Origin: Rhodococcus rhodnii
GTDB taxonomy: Bacteria; Actinomycetota; Actinomycetes; Mycobacteriales; Pseudonocardiaceae
NCBI GenBank assembly: GCA_000720375.1
Contig: JOAA01000057.1
Location: 1-33,028, forward strand
Reading direction: 5' to 3'
Length of the DNA stretch: 33,028 nt
In this document: positions 16,373-24,615 of the stretch, piece by piece
Numbering within the stretch: the first letter of the stretch is position 1
Layout: each line of letters begins with the position of its first letter
Position numbers and translations under genes: made by a program
Notes under the pieces: model-generated
What the model was told of the DNA's origin: nothing
The model's input: the letters and a program-made list of their open reading frames with translations, nothing else
The model's database searches: none

Positions 16373-17521
16373 CTACGCCTCCTGGTTGGCTACCGCCGAG
16401 GTTACTCGACGGTAAGGCGCTCCGCGATGGGCACTGATCACAGTGAATGCCGCGATCAACGCCACGGCCGAGCCGACCATGGGTGCGACGCTCACCGGCA
16501 AAAGGGCCACGCACAGTGACCCCAGCGCGAATCCGCCCGCCTGCGCCGTGAAGACCAGGCTGAAGCCTTCGGCCTTGCGTGACTCCGGCAGCGTCAGCTG
16601 CAGGTGCATCGAGATCGTGGTGTTCAGCGGCCCGGTACAGATACCGACAGTCACCAATCCGGCGATGAGCAGCGGCCACGAGACACCGAACGCGGCCAGC
16701 ACACCGCCAACGGCCATGACGACCAGGCACAAGGCCGCGCGGATTCGACGATCGATCTGCAGACGAGGCCCGAGCCACGCGTACAAGCCCGCGCCGGCCA
16801 TGCTCGCGGCGATCAGGACGGCCATGAACACCACCGCGAACTCCGCGCCGCCGCCGAGCCGCTGGGCGAACGGCAGCGAGGAGACCTCGATCGTGCTGAT
16901 CAGGACGCCGAAGCCGAACGCGCTCAACAGCCAGGTCATGATCGATCCGAGCTTCGGCCGTTCGCCACGGGTGCGCGGCGCGACCGCGACTGTCGGCACG
17001 AACACCACGGCAAGCAAGTAGGCACCGGCCATCCCCAGCACGGGAGCGACAACCCCAAGCGGGGTAAGCAAAGCAACGATCAGCGGCCCGGTGACCACGA
17101 CGATTTCGATGACCACCGCATCGATCGCGACGGCACGTTCCAGGAATCCAGCAGAGACGGACTTCGGCAGCAGCGCACGGATCCCGCCCGACAGCCCGCC
17201 CGCCGCGAGCCCGGTCAGGACAACGAAAACGACCGTCAGCACGGGCGAAGAAGCGAACAATGCCAAGCCGCACAAGAACAAGGCCGACACGAGAAGCAGC
17301 ACACGCAACCCACGTGCCACCCCGAAGCGGTCAAGGGCACGGCCGACGGGACCGGCAGCGATGATCTCCGCGCCGATGAACACGGCCATCATCAGGCCGC
17401 CAAGCCGATACGAACCCGTCACCTCGGTCGCCAGCAAGGCGAAAGCCAACGGCGCCATCATCGCGGGCAGGCGCAGGAACTGGGCGGCGATGGACCAACG
17501 CACGTAACTCACGCGTGCCAC
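16373..17521 (-). CDS. MFS transporter
   Basis: This protein of about 382 aa has many hydrophobic segments and the MFS loop 2-3 pattern GPVGRALDRFGVARGLR. The size fits a 12-helix major facilitator, probably a small-molecule or drug exporter or a sugar efflux pump. The start is uncertain. GTG 17521 and GTG 17512 both fit, since the divergent regulator starts at 17580; a longer frame to 17728 runs through the regulator gene and is not credible. No clear ribosome-binding site precedes it, so the mRNA may be leaderless. It is followed directly by the aldehyde dehydrogenase gene and is probably controlled by the divergent ArsR-type protein. Confidence 0.85.
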   Translation of the reverse strand: MARVSYVRWSIAAQFLRLPAMMAPLAFALLATEVTGSYRLGGLMMAVFIGAEIIAAGPVGRALDRFGVARGLRVLLLVSALFLCGLALFASSPVLTVVFVVLTGLAAGGLSGGIRALLPKSVSAGFLERAVAIDAVVIEIVVVTGPLIVALLTPLGVVAPVLGMAGAYLLAVVFVPTVAVAPRTRGERPKLGSIMTWLLSAFGFGVLISTIEVSSLPFAQRLGGGAEFAVVFMAVLIAASMAGAGLYAWLGPRLQIDRRIRAALCLVVMAVGGVLAAFGVSWPLLIAGLVTVGICTGPLNTTISMHLQLTLPESRKAEGFSLVFTAQAGGFALGSLCVALLPVSVAPMVGSAVALIAAFTVISAHRGAPYRRVTSAVANQEA

Positions 17522-17553
17522 GCTGCAGCCAGGGCCAACGCCAGCGATACTGA

Positions 17554-17569
17554 TTCGGCTATTTCCGAA
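17554..17569. promoter_or_regulatory. Candidate operator for the divergent ArsR-type regulator
   Basis: TTCGG-CTATTT-CCGAA is an inverted repeat in the 58-bp gap between the MFS gene and its divergent regulator. It lies just before the regulator's ribosome-binding site (AAAGGA). Its placement suits a repressor site for both genes. Arms are only 5 bp, so the evidence is modest. Confidence 0.35.
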
Positions 17570-17579
17570 AGGACGGCCG

Positions 17580-18545
17580 GTGATCGAGATCCAGCTCGGC
17601 GAGGTCGGCGCCCACCGGGTGCGGCTGGCCATCTCCCCGCTCGAGGAAGTGCTCAACGCGGTCAGGCTGCTCACCCGGCCGGGCCGCTCGCCGGTGCACG
17701 CCCGCTGGGCGGTCGCCAACCGGTCCACGCTGACCTGCCTTGACGTGCCCGAACTGGTCGCGCTGGTGAAAGGTGACCGCTACTTCCCCGATTTCCTCAG
17801 CCCGCCGCCGACCGACGCGTGGACCGCGGTCGAGGATCAACTGGAAGCCGTCACCCACACCCCGGCCGAGCAGGTCAGCCTCGAAGTCACGATGTCCGCG
17901 GCCGGGCGGGACGAGCACGAGCTCGCCGAGCTGCTCGTCGATCCGGACAAGACCCGTGACCTGCTGGCCGAGCAGATGGGCAGGTGCTGGGAGGTGCTGA
18001 TCCGGCCGCTCTGGCCACGGATCAAGGACCTGCTGGACACCGACGTGCACTATCGCTCTCGCCAGTTCGGCTCCGGCGGCATCGCGAAGGTGCTGACCGG
18101 CCTGCATCCCGGCGTGATGATCGAACGCGGCCGGATTCTGATGCCCACGTTGAACAGCGCCCGGCTCGAACTGGACGATCGCGGGCTGTTGCTGGTGCCG
18201 AGCTCGTTCGCGGGCGGAATTGGCGTGATGATGACACCGCCGTGGCAGCCATCGGTGGTGTATCCGGCGCGTGGCGTGGCAACTCTGTGGGAGGACGTGC
18301 CCGCCCTGGACCACGATCCGCTTGCCGGGGTCGTCGGTCGTACGAAGGCGCGTGTGCTGCGCGAGCTGGCCGACCCCGCGAACACTACGACGCTGGCGCA
18401 GCGGTTGGGCGTCGCGCCTAGCACGATCTCCGAGCACGTGAAGGCGCTCGCCGCGGCCGGTCTGCTGAGCGCACGGCGGTCCGGGCGTAGTGTCCATTAC
18501 AGGCGCAGTGCGCTGGGCGACGAACTGGTCGCCAGTGCGAGCTGA
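17580..18545 (+). CDS. ArsR-like winged-helix regulator with N-terminal DUF5937-type domain
   Basis: This 321-aa protein ends in a clear winged helix-turn-helix (VLRELADPANTTTLAQRLGV, then APSTISEHVKALAAAGLLSA and RRSGRSVHYRRS), residues about 245-315. The first 230 residues form a domain common in actinobacterial ArsR-type regulators that sit beside MFS genes. From memory it corresponds to DUF5937. It has no metal-binding Cys cluster, so it is unlikely to be a metal sensor. GTG 17580 is preceded by AAAGGA. It is followed after 12 nt by the metallo-hydrolase gene and lies back to back with the MFS/aldehyde dehydrogenase operon, which it probably represses. Confidence 0.85.
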   Translation: MIEIQLGEVGAHRVRLAISPLEEVLNAVRLLTRPGRSPVHARWAVANRSTLTCLDVPELVALVKGDRYFPDFLSPPPTDAWTAVEDQLEAVTHTPAEQVSLEVTMSAAGRDEHELAELLVDPDKTRDLLAEQMGRCWEVLIRPLWPRIKDLLDTDVHYRSRQFGSGGIAKVLTGLHPGVMIERGRILMPTLNSARLELDDRGLLLVPSSFAGGIGVMMTPPWQPSVVYPARGVATLWEDVPALDHDPLAGVVGRTKARVLRELADPANTTTLAQRLGVAPSTISEHVKALAAAGLLSARRSGRSVHYRRSALGDELVASAS

Positions 18546-18557
18546 GAGGAACAGCGG

Positions 18558-19193
18558 ATGCAATTCGTCCATTTCGGACATTCGTGTGTGCTGGCCGAGA
18601 CCGCGTCGGAGCGGCTGTTGTTCGACCCAGGCACGTTCTCCAAGGGGTTCGAAGAGGTCCGGCACCTCGACGCGATCCTGATCACCCACCAGCATCCGGA
18701 CCACCTCGACGTGCCGCGGCTGGCCGAGCTGATGAAGGCCAACCCCAAGGCGCAGCTGATCGTGGATTCCGCGTCCGCGCAGGACGTCGTCAAGGCCGGG
18801 CTGACCGCGCGGACCGTCAAGCCGGGCGAGCGCTTCAAGATCGGCACCACGCATGTGAGTGCGGTCGGCGGCAACCACGCGATCATCCATCCCGAGGTCC
18901 CGGTGCCGCCGAACATCGGCTACGTCCTCGACGACGGCGCCTTCTACCACCCGGGCGACTCGTTCTTCCGCCCCGAGCAGAGCATCGACGTGCTCGGCAT
19001 GCCCACCGCGGCGCCGTGGCAGAAGGTGTCCGAGGCCGTGGACTTCCTGCGGACCATGAAGGCGCGCGTGGCGATCCCGATCCACGAGGCCGTGGTGAGC
19101 GTGCCGCAGATGTACTACGCCAGGTTCATCGACTTGGGCCCCAAGGAGACCGAGGTCCGCGTGCTCTCGCCGGGCGAGCCCACCGCGGTCTGA
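18558..19193 (+). CDS. Metallo-beta-lactamase-fold hydrolase (UlaG-like)
   Basis: This 211-aa protein carries the metal-binding motif THQHPDHLD, a further conserved His in GGNHAII, an Asp in YHPGDSFF and a C-terminal IPIHEA. It starts MQFVHFGHSCVLAE, a pattern of UlaG/RNase Z-like short MBL proteins that often cleave lactones or phosphodiesters. The exact substrate is unknown. GAGAGGA precedes ATG 18558, 12 nt after the regulator stop, so the two genes are co-transcribed. Its last 79 bp overlap the end of the convergent DUF2334-like gene. Confidence 0.88.
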   Translation: MQFVHFGHSCVLAETASERLLFDPGTFSKGFEEVRHLDAILITHQHPDHLDVPRLAELMKANPKAQLIVDSASAQDVVKAGLTARTVKPGERFKIGTTHVSAVGGNHAIIHPEVPVPPNIGYVLDDGAFYHPGDSFFRPEQSIDVLGMPTAAPWQKVSEAVDFLRTMKARVAIPIHEAVVSVPQMYYARFIDLGPKETEVRVLSPGEPTAV

Positions 19194-19870
19194 TACGTCC
19201 TGGACACGGCGCCGTGGTGGGTGGCGATGTCGATCGCGTCGAGGATCGCCCTGCGCGGCCCGGACTTGGCCAGGTCCGTGGCGTCGACGGAAAGCCGGAC
19301 AAGGCCGCCACGCCGAGCGGCCCTGGCAACGCTGAGCACCAAGGCGAAGCAGGACCACGTCTCCACGCGCTCGCTGGCCGACAGGGCGTGCAGCCGTCCC
19401 TTGTGGACGGTGTCGGTCCGCAGGTCGTAGATCTTCGTCGCGTCCGCGCAGAGCGTGAAGTCGTTACGCCGCAACGCCGTCAGCGTCCCCGGGGACACTG
19501 ACCACTGTGGCGGGGCGAAGCTGTCCACTTCTTCAAGGTCGAGCCTGCCCATCAACCGGCGGGCGGCGGTGATCCGCAGGCCGGCCTCGTGCGCGGGCAG
19601 CGAGCCGAACTCGGCCCGGCGGCGCGGTGCGTCGGTGAGGTCGAAACCGTGCAGCAGCAGCGCGTCACCATGGGCGCGCCGCTGCCGCACCCAATCCACA
19701 ACCACTGGGTGTTGACCTGCCCCTGCCAGCCGCGGCGCGAACAACAGCGAGAGCGAGACCCCCCGAAGGTCCAGCTCTCCAGCCAGTTCGGCGCAGCGGT
19801 GCAGGGTCCGGATCCCGATTCCGGACAGGGAGACCACCAGACGCGCGGACACACCACCATGACGCCACAC
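19115..19870 (-). CDS. DUF2334-like polysaccharide deacetylase-fold protein
   Basis: The frame gives 251 aa from GTG 19870, or 245 aa from GTG 19852. The pattern SARLVVSLSGIG ... LSLLFAPRL ... GDALLLHGFDLTD resembles DUF2334 proteins, which have a polysaccharide-deacetylase-like fold; the assignment is from memory of the family. Catalytic function is unproven. The frame runs 79 bp past the end of the convergent MBL gene. The expected family end is near AVSRTY, so the last 28 residues look like read-through after loss of an older stop. Upstream lies the 46/47-bp repeat region. Confidence 0.7.
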   Translation of the reverse strand: MWRHGGVSARLVVSLSGIGIRTLHRCAELAGELDLRGVSLSLLFAPRLAGAGQHPVVVDWVRQRRAHGDALLLHGFDLTDAPRRRAEFGSLPAHEAGLRITAARRLMGRLDLEEVDSFAPPQWSVSPGTLTALRRNDFTLCADATKIYDLRTDTVHKGRLHALSASERVETWSCFALVLSVARAARRGGLVRLSVDATDLAKSGPRRAILDAIDIATHHGAVSRTYQTAVGSPGESTRTSVSLGPKSMNLA

Positions 19871-19957
19871 AAGTTTGGCGAGCGCTCGACAGTTGGGTAA
19901 CGAGTCGGCACTAATGCGGTGAAATCACGACAGGGTGAGGCTGCCGGTCAGGACAAG
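19871..19957. other. Non-coding flank upstream of the DUF2334-like gene
   Basis: This 87-bp stretch presumably holds the promoter of the minus-strand DUF2334-like gene. Nothing definite is recognised. It leads directly into the tandem repeat. Confidence 0.3.
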
Positions 19958-20222
19958 CGGTCCTTGCTGATGGCAAGGGTCGCTCCTGGCCGATCTCGGA
20001 CTGCGGTCCTTGCTGGCGGCGAGGGATGGCTTTCGGCGAATCTCCGACTCCGGTCCTCGCTGATGGCAAGGGTGGCTCTTGGCCGGTCACCGACTCCGGT
20101 CCTCGCTGGCGGCGAGGGGTGGCTCCCGGCCAGCCTCCGACAGCGGTCCTCGCTGATGGCAAGGGCCGCTCCTGGCCGGTCTCGGACTTCGGTTCCGCTG
20201 ATCGCAGCGGGTGTTCGCGCCC
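19958..20222. repeat. Tandem repeat of alternating 46/47-bp units
   Basis: Five units begin with CGGTCC at 19958, 20004, 20051, 20097 and 20144, with a decayed sixth from 20190. Units 1, 3 and 5 are 46 bp and read GCTGATGGCAAGGG. Units 2 and 4 are 47 bp and read GCTGGCGGCGAGGG. The array therefore has a 93-bp higher-order period, showing that it grew by duplication of a two-unit block. Both strands stay open across it, because 93 is divisible by three, but no start signal or protein family supports coding. The remaining 100 bp to purC (20223-20323) contain GGATTTGTCGG twice and nothing else recognised. Confidence 0.85.
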
Positions 20223-20323
20223 TGGATTTGTCGGACCCCTGCGCTAACGTGAAATCAAGGGCTCCCCTGATGGCGGGATTTGTCGGGAGAGGTTCGGCAG
20301 GCGGACAGCGGTTCTCGCCGGGG

Positions 20324-21205
20324 TCAGGGCCAGTCTGAAAAGGACTTCCCGCTGATGATCTCGTAGGCGTCGATGTAGCGGGATCGGGTGGCTTCGACCA
20401 CGTGCTCAGGCAGCTCAGGCGGGGCTTCGCCGGAGTGCCGGTCCCAGCCCGACTCGGCCGAGGTCAGCCAGTTGCGGACGATCTGCTTGTCGAACGACGG
20501 CTGTACCTTGCCTTCCTGGTAGACGTCGACCGCCCAGAAACGGGACGAATCCGGCGTCAGCACCTCGTCACCGAGAACGATCTCGCCGGACTCGTCGAGA
20601 CCGAATTCGAACTTGGTGTCCGCCAGGATCATGCCTTTCGTCAAGGCGTGTTCCGCGGCCTTCGAATACGTCGCCACCGTGAGGTCCCGCAGTTTCGCGG
20701 CCAGCTCGTCGCCGACGAGCGCGCGGACCGCGTCGAAATCGATGGCCTCGTCGTGCTGGCCGACCTCGGCCTTCGTGGACGGCGTGAAGATCGCCGCTGG
20801 CAGCTTCGACGCCTCGGCCAGGCCCGGCGGCAGCGACACTCCGCTGACCACACCGGTCTTCTGGTAGTCGATCAAGCCGGAACCGGTCAGGTAGCCACGG
20901 GCCACGCACTCCACCGGCAGCATCTTGAGCCTGCGCACGAGCAACGCCCGGCCACGTACCTCGTCGGGGATGCGCGGGTCGTCCCACGCCACAAGGTGGT
21001 TCGGCACGTCGAGCAAGTCGAACCAGAACACGCTCATCGCCGTGAGCACCCGCGCCTTGTCCGGGATCGTGGTCGGCAGCACGTAGTCGTACGCGGAGAT
21101 CTTGTCCGAGGCGACGAGCAGCAAGTGATCGTCGTCCACTGCGTACAGCTCGCGGATCTTCCCGGCTGCGACCTGCGGATACTCAGTCAGCGAAGGCACA
21201 AGCAC
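20324..21205 (-). CDS. purC: SAICAR synthetase
   Basis: This 293-aa enzyme joins CAIR and aspartate with ATP to give SAICAR. Diagnostic blocks are [20 protein letters not shown], then [34 protein letters not shown] and [11 protein letters not shown]. The length fits the longer actinobacterial form. The start is GTG 21205, or possibly GTG 21199, without a clear ribosome-binding site, so leaderless translation is possible. It is separated from purL by accessory genes and is divergent from the ABC exporter with a 109-bp gap. Confidence 0.96.
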   Translation of the reverse strand: MLVPSLTEYPQVAAGKIRELYAVDDDHLLLVASDKISAYDYVLPTTIPDKARVLTAMSVFWFDLLDVPNHLVAWDDPRIPDEVRGRALLVRRLKMLPVECVARGYLTGSGLIDYQKTGVVSGVSLPPGLAEASKLPAAIFTPSTKAEVGQHDEAIDFDAVRALVGDELAAKLRDLTVATYSKAAEHALTKGMILADTKFEFGLDESGEIVLGDEVLTPDSSRFWAVDVYQEGKVQPSFDKQIVRNWLTSAESGWDRHSGEAPPELPEHVVEATRSRYIDAYEIISGKSFSDWP

Positions 21206-21314
21206 AGCTTAAATGCGTAGCGCCGGTCACACGCGGGAAGGTAGCTTGCCCGCTATGCACGAATATTGACTCAAGTCCGACGACAAGCGATCGCCACAGC
21301 GATTCCTGTGGTGG

Positions 21315-22841
21315 TTGATCCGCTCGACGCGACGGCCGGTCCTGTCGGGCATGTTCTGGGGTGCGCTGTGGATGGTTCCACTGGCGCTGGTGCCGTTGGC
21401 CATCGGCGAGGCGATCGACGAAGGCATCGCGGCGCATGACACGGGCGCGTTGCTCACGTGGTGCGGGCTGATCCTTGCGTTGGGTCTGGTTCTCGCGTTC
21501 AGCGATCTGATGACCAACCGGGCCGGTGACCGGGCCTGGCTTGACGGCGCGAGCCTGATGCAGCGAGTCGTGTTGCGCCACGCCACGCACGTTGGTGCCG
21601 CACTGCCGAAGAAGATCAAGACCGGTGAGATCGTCGCGGTCGGTTCTTCGGACATCTACAGCATCGGCGGCCTGATGGCGGTGTTCTCGCGGCTGGCAGG
21701 CGGTCTGGTCGCGTTCATCGTGGTCGCGATCATGCTGCTGTCCTCCACGCCGATTCTCGGTGTGACCGTGTTGGTCGGCGTTCCCTTGGCAACGCTGGGT
21801 TTCGTGCCGTTGCTGAAACCTTTGCGGGCACGCACGGAGAAGCACCGTGACGAGGTCGGCGCGGCGACGTCGATGGCCGCGGACATCGTGTCCGGCCTGC
21901 GAATTCTGCGCGGAATCGGTGGTGAGCGGAAGTTCACCGAGCGGTTCGGCGAGACCAGCCAACGGGTCCGGAAAGCCGGTGTGCAGGCCGCGAAGATCGA
22001 CTCGTGGCTGTCCGGTATCGAGGTGTTCCTGCCCGGTCTGGTCACGGTTCTGGTGGTGTGGCTCGGCGCACGGCTGGCCCTGGACGGCACGATCACGGTC
22101 GGCGAACTGGTCGCTTTTTATGGTGTGTCAGCGTTCCTGGTGATCCCGGTGGGGACAGCCACGGAGGCGGCGCACCACTACAGCGAAGCGATCGTAGCGG
22201 CCAAGCGGGCGTGCGCGATCCTGGCGATGGAACCCGCGGTGACATCGCCGGAGCAGCCGAAACCGTTGCCGCACGGGTCTTTCGGGTTGCACGACGAGAC
22301 GTCCGGGCTGACGTTCCCGGCCGGCCGGCTGACCGTGGTCAACACGACCGAACCGGTGGCGTTCGCGGACCGGCTCGGCCGATACACCGACGCTGATGTG
22401 CGCGCGGGCGACATTCCCTTGCGGGAAGCCGATATCGACGAGATCCGGGACCGGGTTCTGGTCGCGCACAACCAGGACGTGCTGTTCTCCGGCAAGCTCG
22501 CCGACGAGGTCGACATGGGCAAGACGGTCGACCTGCGGACGGCATTGTGGGCCGCGGACGCGATGGATGTCGTGGACGGGCTCGACCACGGCACCGACGA
22601 GTACCTGGCTGAACGAGGCCGGACGCTGTCCGGTGGTCAGCGCCAGCGGATGTTGCTGGCCCGTGCGTTGAGTTTCGACGCGGACGTGCTGGTCCTCGAC
22701 GAGCCGACGTCAGCCGTGGACGCGCACACCGAGGCGCGCATCGCGCAGCGGGTGGCCGAGCTGCGGCAAGGCCGGACCACGGTGGTATTCAGCCAGAGTC
22801 CGTTGTGGACTCGGGTGGCGGACAAGGTGTACACGGCATGA
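21315..22841 (+). CDS. ABC exporter half-transporter 1, with degenerate Walker A
   Basis: This protein is about 508 aa, with an N-terminal six-helix exporter domain (about 1-290) and a C-terminal nucleotide-binding domain from about 330. The Walker A site is destroyed: the expected G-x-x-G-x-G-K-S/T reads VNTTEPVAFADRLG (342-355). The Q-loop (HNQDVLFSG), the signature LSGGQRQR (438-445) and Walker B VLVLDEP (458-464) are intact. The switch His is replaced by Gln (VVFSQSPL, Gln494). It would contribute the signature of the working ATP site in a heterodimer with the next gene. The start is weak: TTG 21315 has no ribosome-binding site and the frame stays open back to 21270, so the true start may lie a few codons upstream. 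It overlaps the next gene by 4 bp (ATGA). Confidence 0.88.
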   Translation: MIRSTRRPVLSGMFWGALWMVPLALVPLAIGEAIDEGIAAHDTGALLTWCGLILALGLVLAFSDLMTNRAGDRAWLDGASLMQRVVLRHATHVGAALPKKIKTGEIVAVGSSDIYSIGGLMAVFSRLAGGLVAFIVVAIMLLSSTPILGVTVLVGVPLATLGFVPLLKPLRARTEKHRDEVGAATSMAADIVSGLRILRGIGGERKFTERFGETSQRVRKAGVQAAKIDSWLSGIEVFLPGLVTVLVVWLGARLALDGTITVGELVAFYGVSAFLVIPVGTATEAAHHYSEAIVAAKRACAILAMEPAVTSPEQPKPLPHGSFGLHDETSGLTFPAGRLTVVNTTEPVAFADRLGRYTDADVRAGDIPLREADIDEIRDRVLVAHNQDVLFSGKLADEVDMGKTVDLRTALWAADAMDVVDGLDHGTDEYLAERGRTLSGGQRQRMLLARALSFDADVLVLDEPTSAVDAHTEARIAQRVAELRQGRTTVVFSQSPLWTRVADKVYTA

Positions 22842-24592
22842 ACACAACACTTCCCTTGGCGGAGAAGAAGGATGTTCGCGCGTGGGTGTGGTCCATCGCG
22901 GTGGCCAACCGGCGCGAGTTCCTCGGGATGATGTCGTTCTTCGGCGCGGCCACCGTGATCGGCCTGGTCGGCCCGCAGCTGCTGGGCAACCTGGTCGACG
23001 CCGTCGTCCGGGGAACCAGCACGCTTCGGGTGGATCTGACCGCGCTGGTGTTCGTCGTCGTCCTGGTGATCCACGCTTTGTTCCAGCGGCAGGCCCGGCT
23101 GCGTGCGGCGATCTTCGGCGAGCGGCTGCTGGCCGAGGCTCGTGAGGGCATGGTCGGGCACGTGGTCCAGCTTCCGTTGTCCACGGTGGAATCCGCGGGC
23201 ACTGGTGACCTGCTCAGCCGCGCCACGTCCGACGTCGACAAGCTCGACGAAGGGCTACGGCAGGCCGCGCCGGAGATCGCGATCGCGACGGTGACCGTGG
23301 TGCTGACCGCGATCGCGATGCTCATCACGTCGCCTTTGGTGGCGCTGGGCATGCTGGTCGCGGTCCCGGTGCTGGTCGTGGCGACCCGGTGGTACCGACC
23401 GAAAGTGGTGCCGAAGTACCAGGAGGCGTTGGCCGACTGGGCGGAACTGCACTCGGCCACGCACGAGACCGCCGACGGCGGCCGTACGGTCGAGGCGTTG
23501 CGGCTGCGGCAAAGGCGGATCGACCGCAACGACAGGAAACTGCGCAAGGCGGTGGACACCGAGTGGTACTGCAGCATCCTGTGGACCACGTTCCTCGGTG
23601 CGCTGAGCATCGCGTACATCCTGCCCATCGCGGCGATCCTGCTGATCGGTGGCATCGCGTACGCCAACGGGCTGGCCGGGATCGGTGAGATCACCGCGGT
23701 GGTGCTGTACGCCAGGGCGATCGCCGAGCCGTTGAGCGAAGCCTTGACCTGGATGGACGAGCTGCAAGTCGGTAACGCGGCACTGCGGCGAATCCTTGGT
23801 GTGCAGCAGATCAAGCCGGATCCGGGGGACGAGTCGGCGGTACCGGAAGGCACGAACATCTCGATCCGGGCGGCGAAGTTCGCCTACAGCCCAGGTCGCG
23901 AAGTGCTGCACGGTATCGATCTGGACATTGTGGAGGGTGAACGGCTGGTCATCGTCGGCCCGTCCGGCGCGGGCAAGTCGACGCTCGGCCGGCTGCTCGC
24001 CGGGGTGAACGCGCCCGACTCCGGATCGGTGACGATCGGTGGTGTCGAGGTCAGTTCGCTGCCGTTGGCCAAACGTCGTCAGGAAGTCGTTCTGGTGACG
24101 CAGGAACAGCACGTGTTCACCGGAACTCTGCGGGAAAACCTGACACTGCCGCGTGAGGCTTCCGATGACGAGCTGTGGAACGCACTGCACACAGTGGACG
24201 CGGCCGAATGGGCGAAGTCGTTGCCGGAAGGCCTGGACACCGTGGTCGGTTCGGGTGGCGAGGCCATCGCACCGGCGATGGTCCAGCAGATAGCCTTGGC
24301 ACGCTTGGTGATCGCCGACCCGCACACGCTGGTGCTGGACGAGGCGACGTCCCTTCTGGACTCGTCGGCGTCCCGGCACCTGGAGCGGTCGCTGGGCGCG
24401 GTGCTCGCCGGCAGGACAGTTATCGCTATCGCGCATAGACTGACCACCGCACGGGATGCCGACCGGATCGCCGTCATGGAGGACGGTCGGATCGTCGAGC
24501 TGGGCAGTCACGACGAGCTGATGGCCGCGAATGGTTCGTATGCCGGACTTGTCGCGAGTTTGTCCGGGGAGAATCGGCGGGCCGTGCGTTAA
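22838..24592 (+). CDS. ABC exporter half-transporter 2, with degenerate signature
   Basis: This 584-aa protein has a six-helix exporter domain (about 20-310) fused to a nucleotide-binding domain. Walker A GPSGAGKST (374-382), the Q-loop (LVTQEQHVF), Walker B LVLDEAT with its catalytic Glu502, and the H-loop His533 (AIAHRLT) are all intact. The LSGGQ signature is replaced by IAPAM (477-481) before VQQIALARL. It therefore complements the first half-transporter: its ATP site pairs with the intact LSGGQ of that partner, and its broken signature faces the partner's broken Walker A. Start ATG 22838 overlaps the upstream stop. The substrate is unknown; such exporters commonly move drugs, lipids or peptides. 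Confidence 0.93.
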   Translation: MNTTLPLAEKKDVRAWVWSIAVANRREFLGMMSFFGAATVIGLVGPQLLGNLVDAVVRGTSTLRVDLTALVFVVVLVIHALFQRQARLRAAIFGERLLAEAREGMVGHVVQLPLSTVESAGTGDLLSRATSDVDKLDEGLRQAAPEIAIATVTVVLTAIAMLITSPLVALGMLVAVPVLVVATRWYRPKVVPKYQEALADWAELHSATHETADGGRTVEALRLRQRRIDRNDRKLRKAVDTEWYCSILWTTFLGALSIAYILPIAAILLIGGIAYANGLAGIGEITAVVLYARAIAEPLSEALTWMDELQVGNAALRRILGVQQIKPDPGDESAVPEGTNISIRAAKFAYSPGREVLHGIDLDIVEGERLVIVGPSGAGKSTLGRLLAGVNAPDSGSVTIGGVEVSSLPLAKRRQEVVLVTQEQHVFTGTLRENLTLPREASDDELWNALHTVDAAEWAKSLPEGLDTVVGSGGEAIAPAMVQQIALARLVIADPHTLVLDEATSLLDSSASRHLERSLGAVLAGRTVIAIAHRLTTARDADRIAVMEDGRIVELGSHDELMAANGSYAGLVASLSGENRRAVR

Positions 24593-24615
24593 GTGATCAT
24601 CCGAACACGGTATTA

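Noticed and set aside
19958..20222. CRISPR array
   Set aside because: The units are contiguous and nearly identical over their full length, so there are no unique spacers; no cas genes are present.
19911..20338. Repeat proteins encoded on either strand of the 46/47-bp array
   Set aside because: Both strands are open only because the 93-bp period is a multiple of three; no ribosome-binding site, no consistent family, and the frames differ in start and end.
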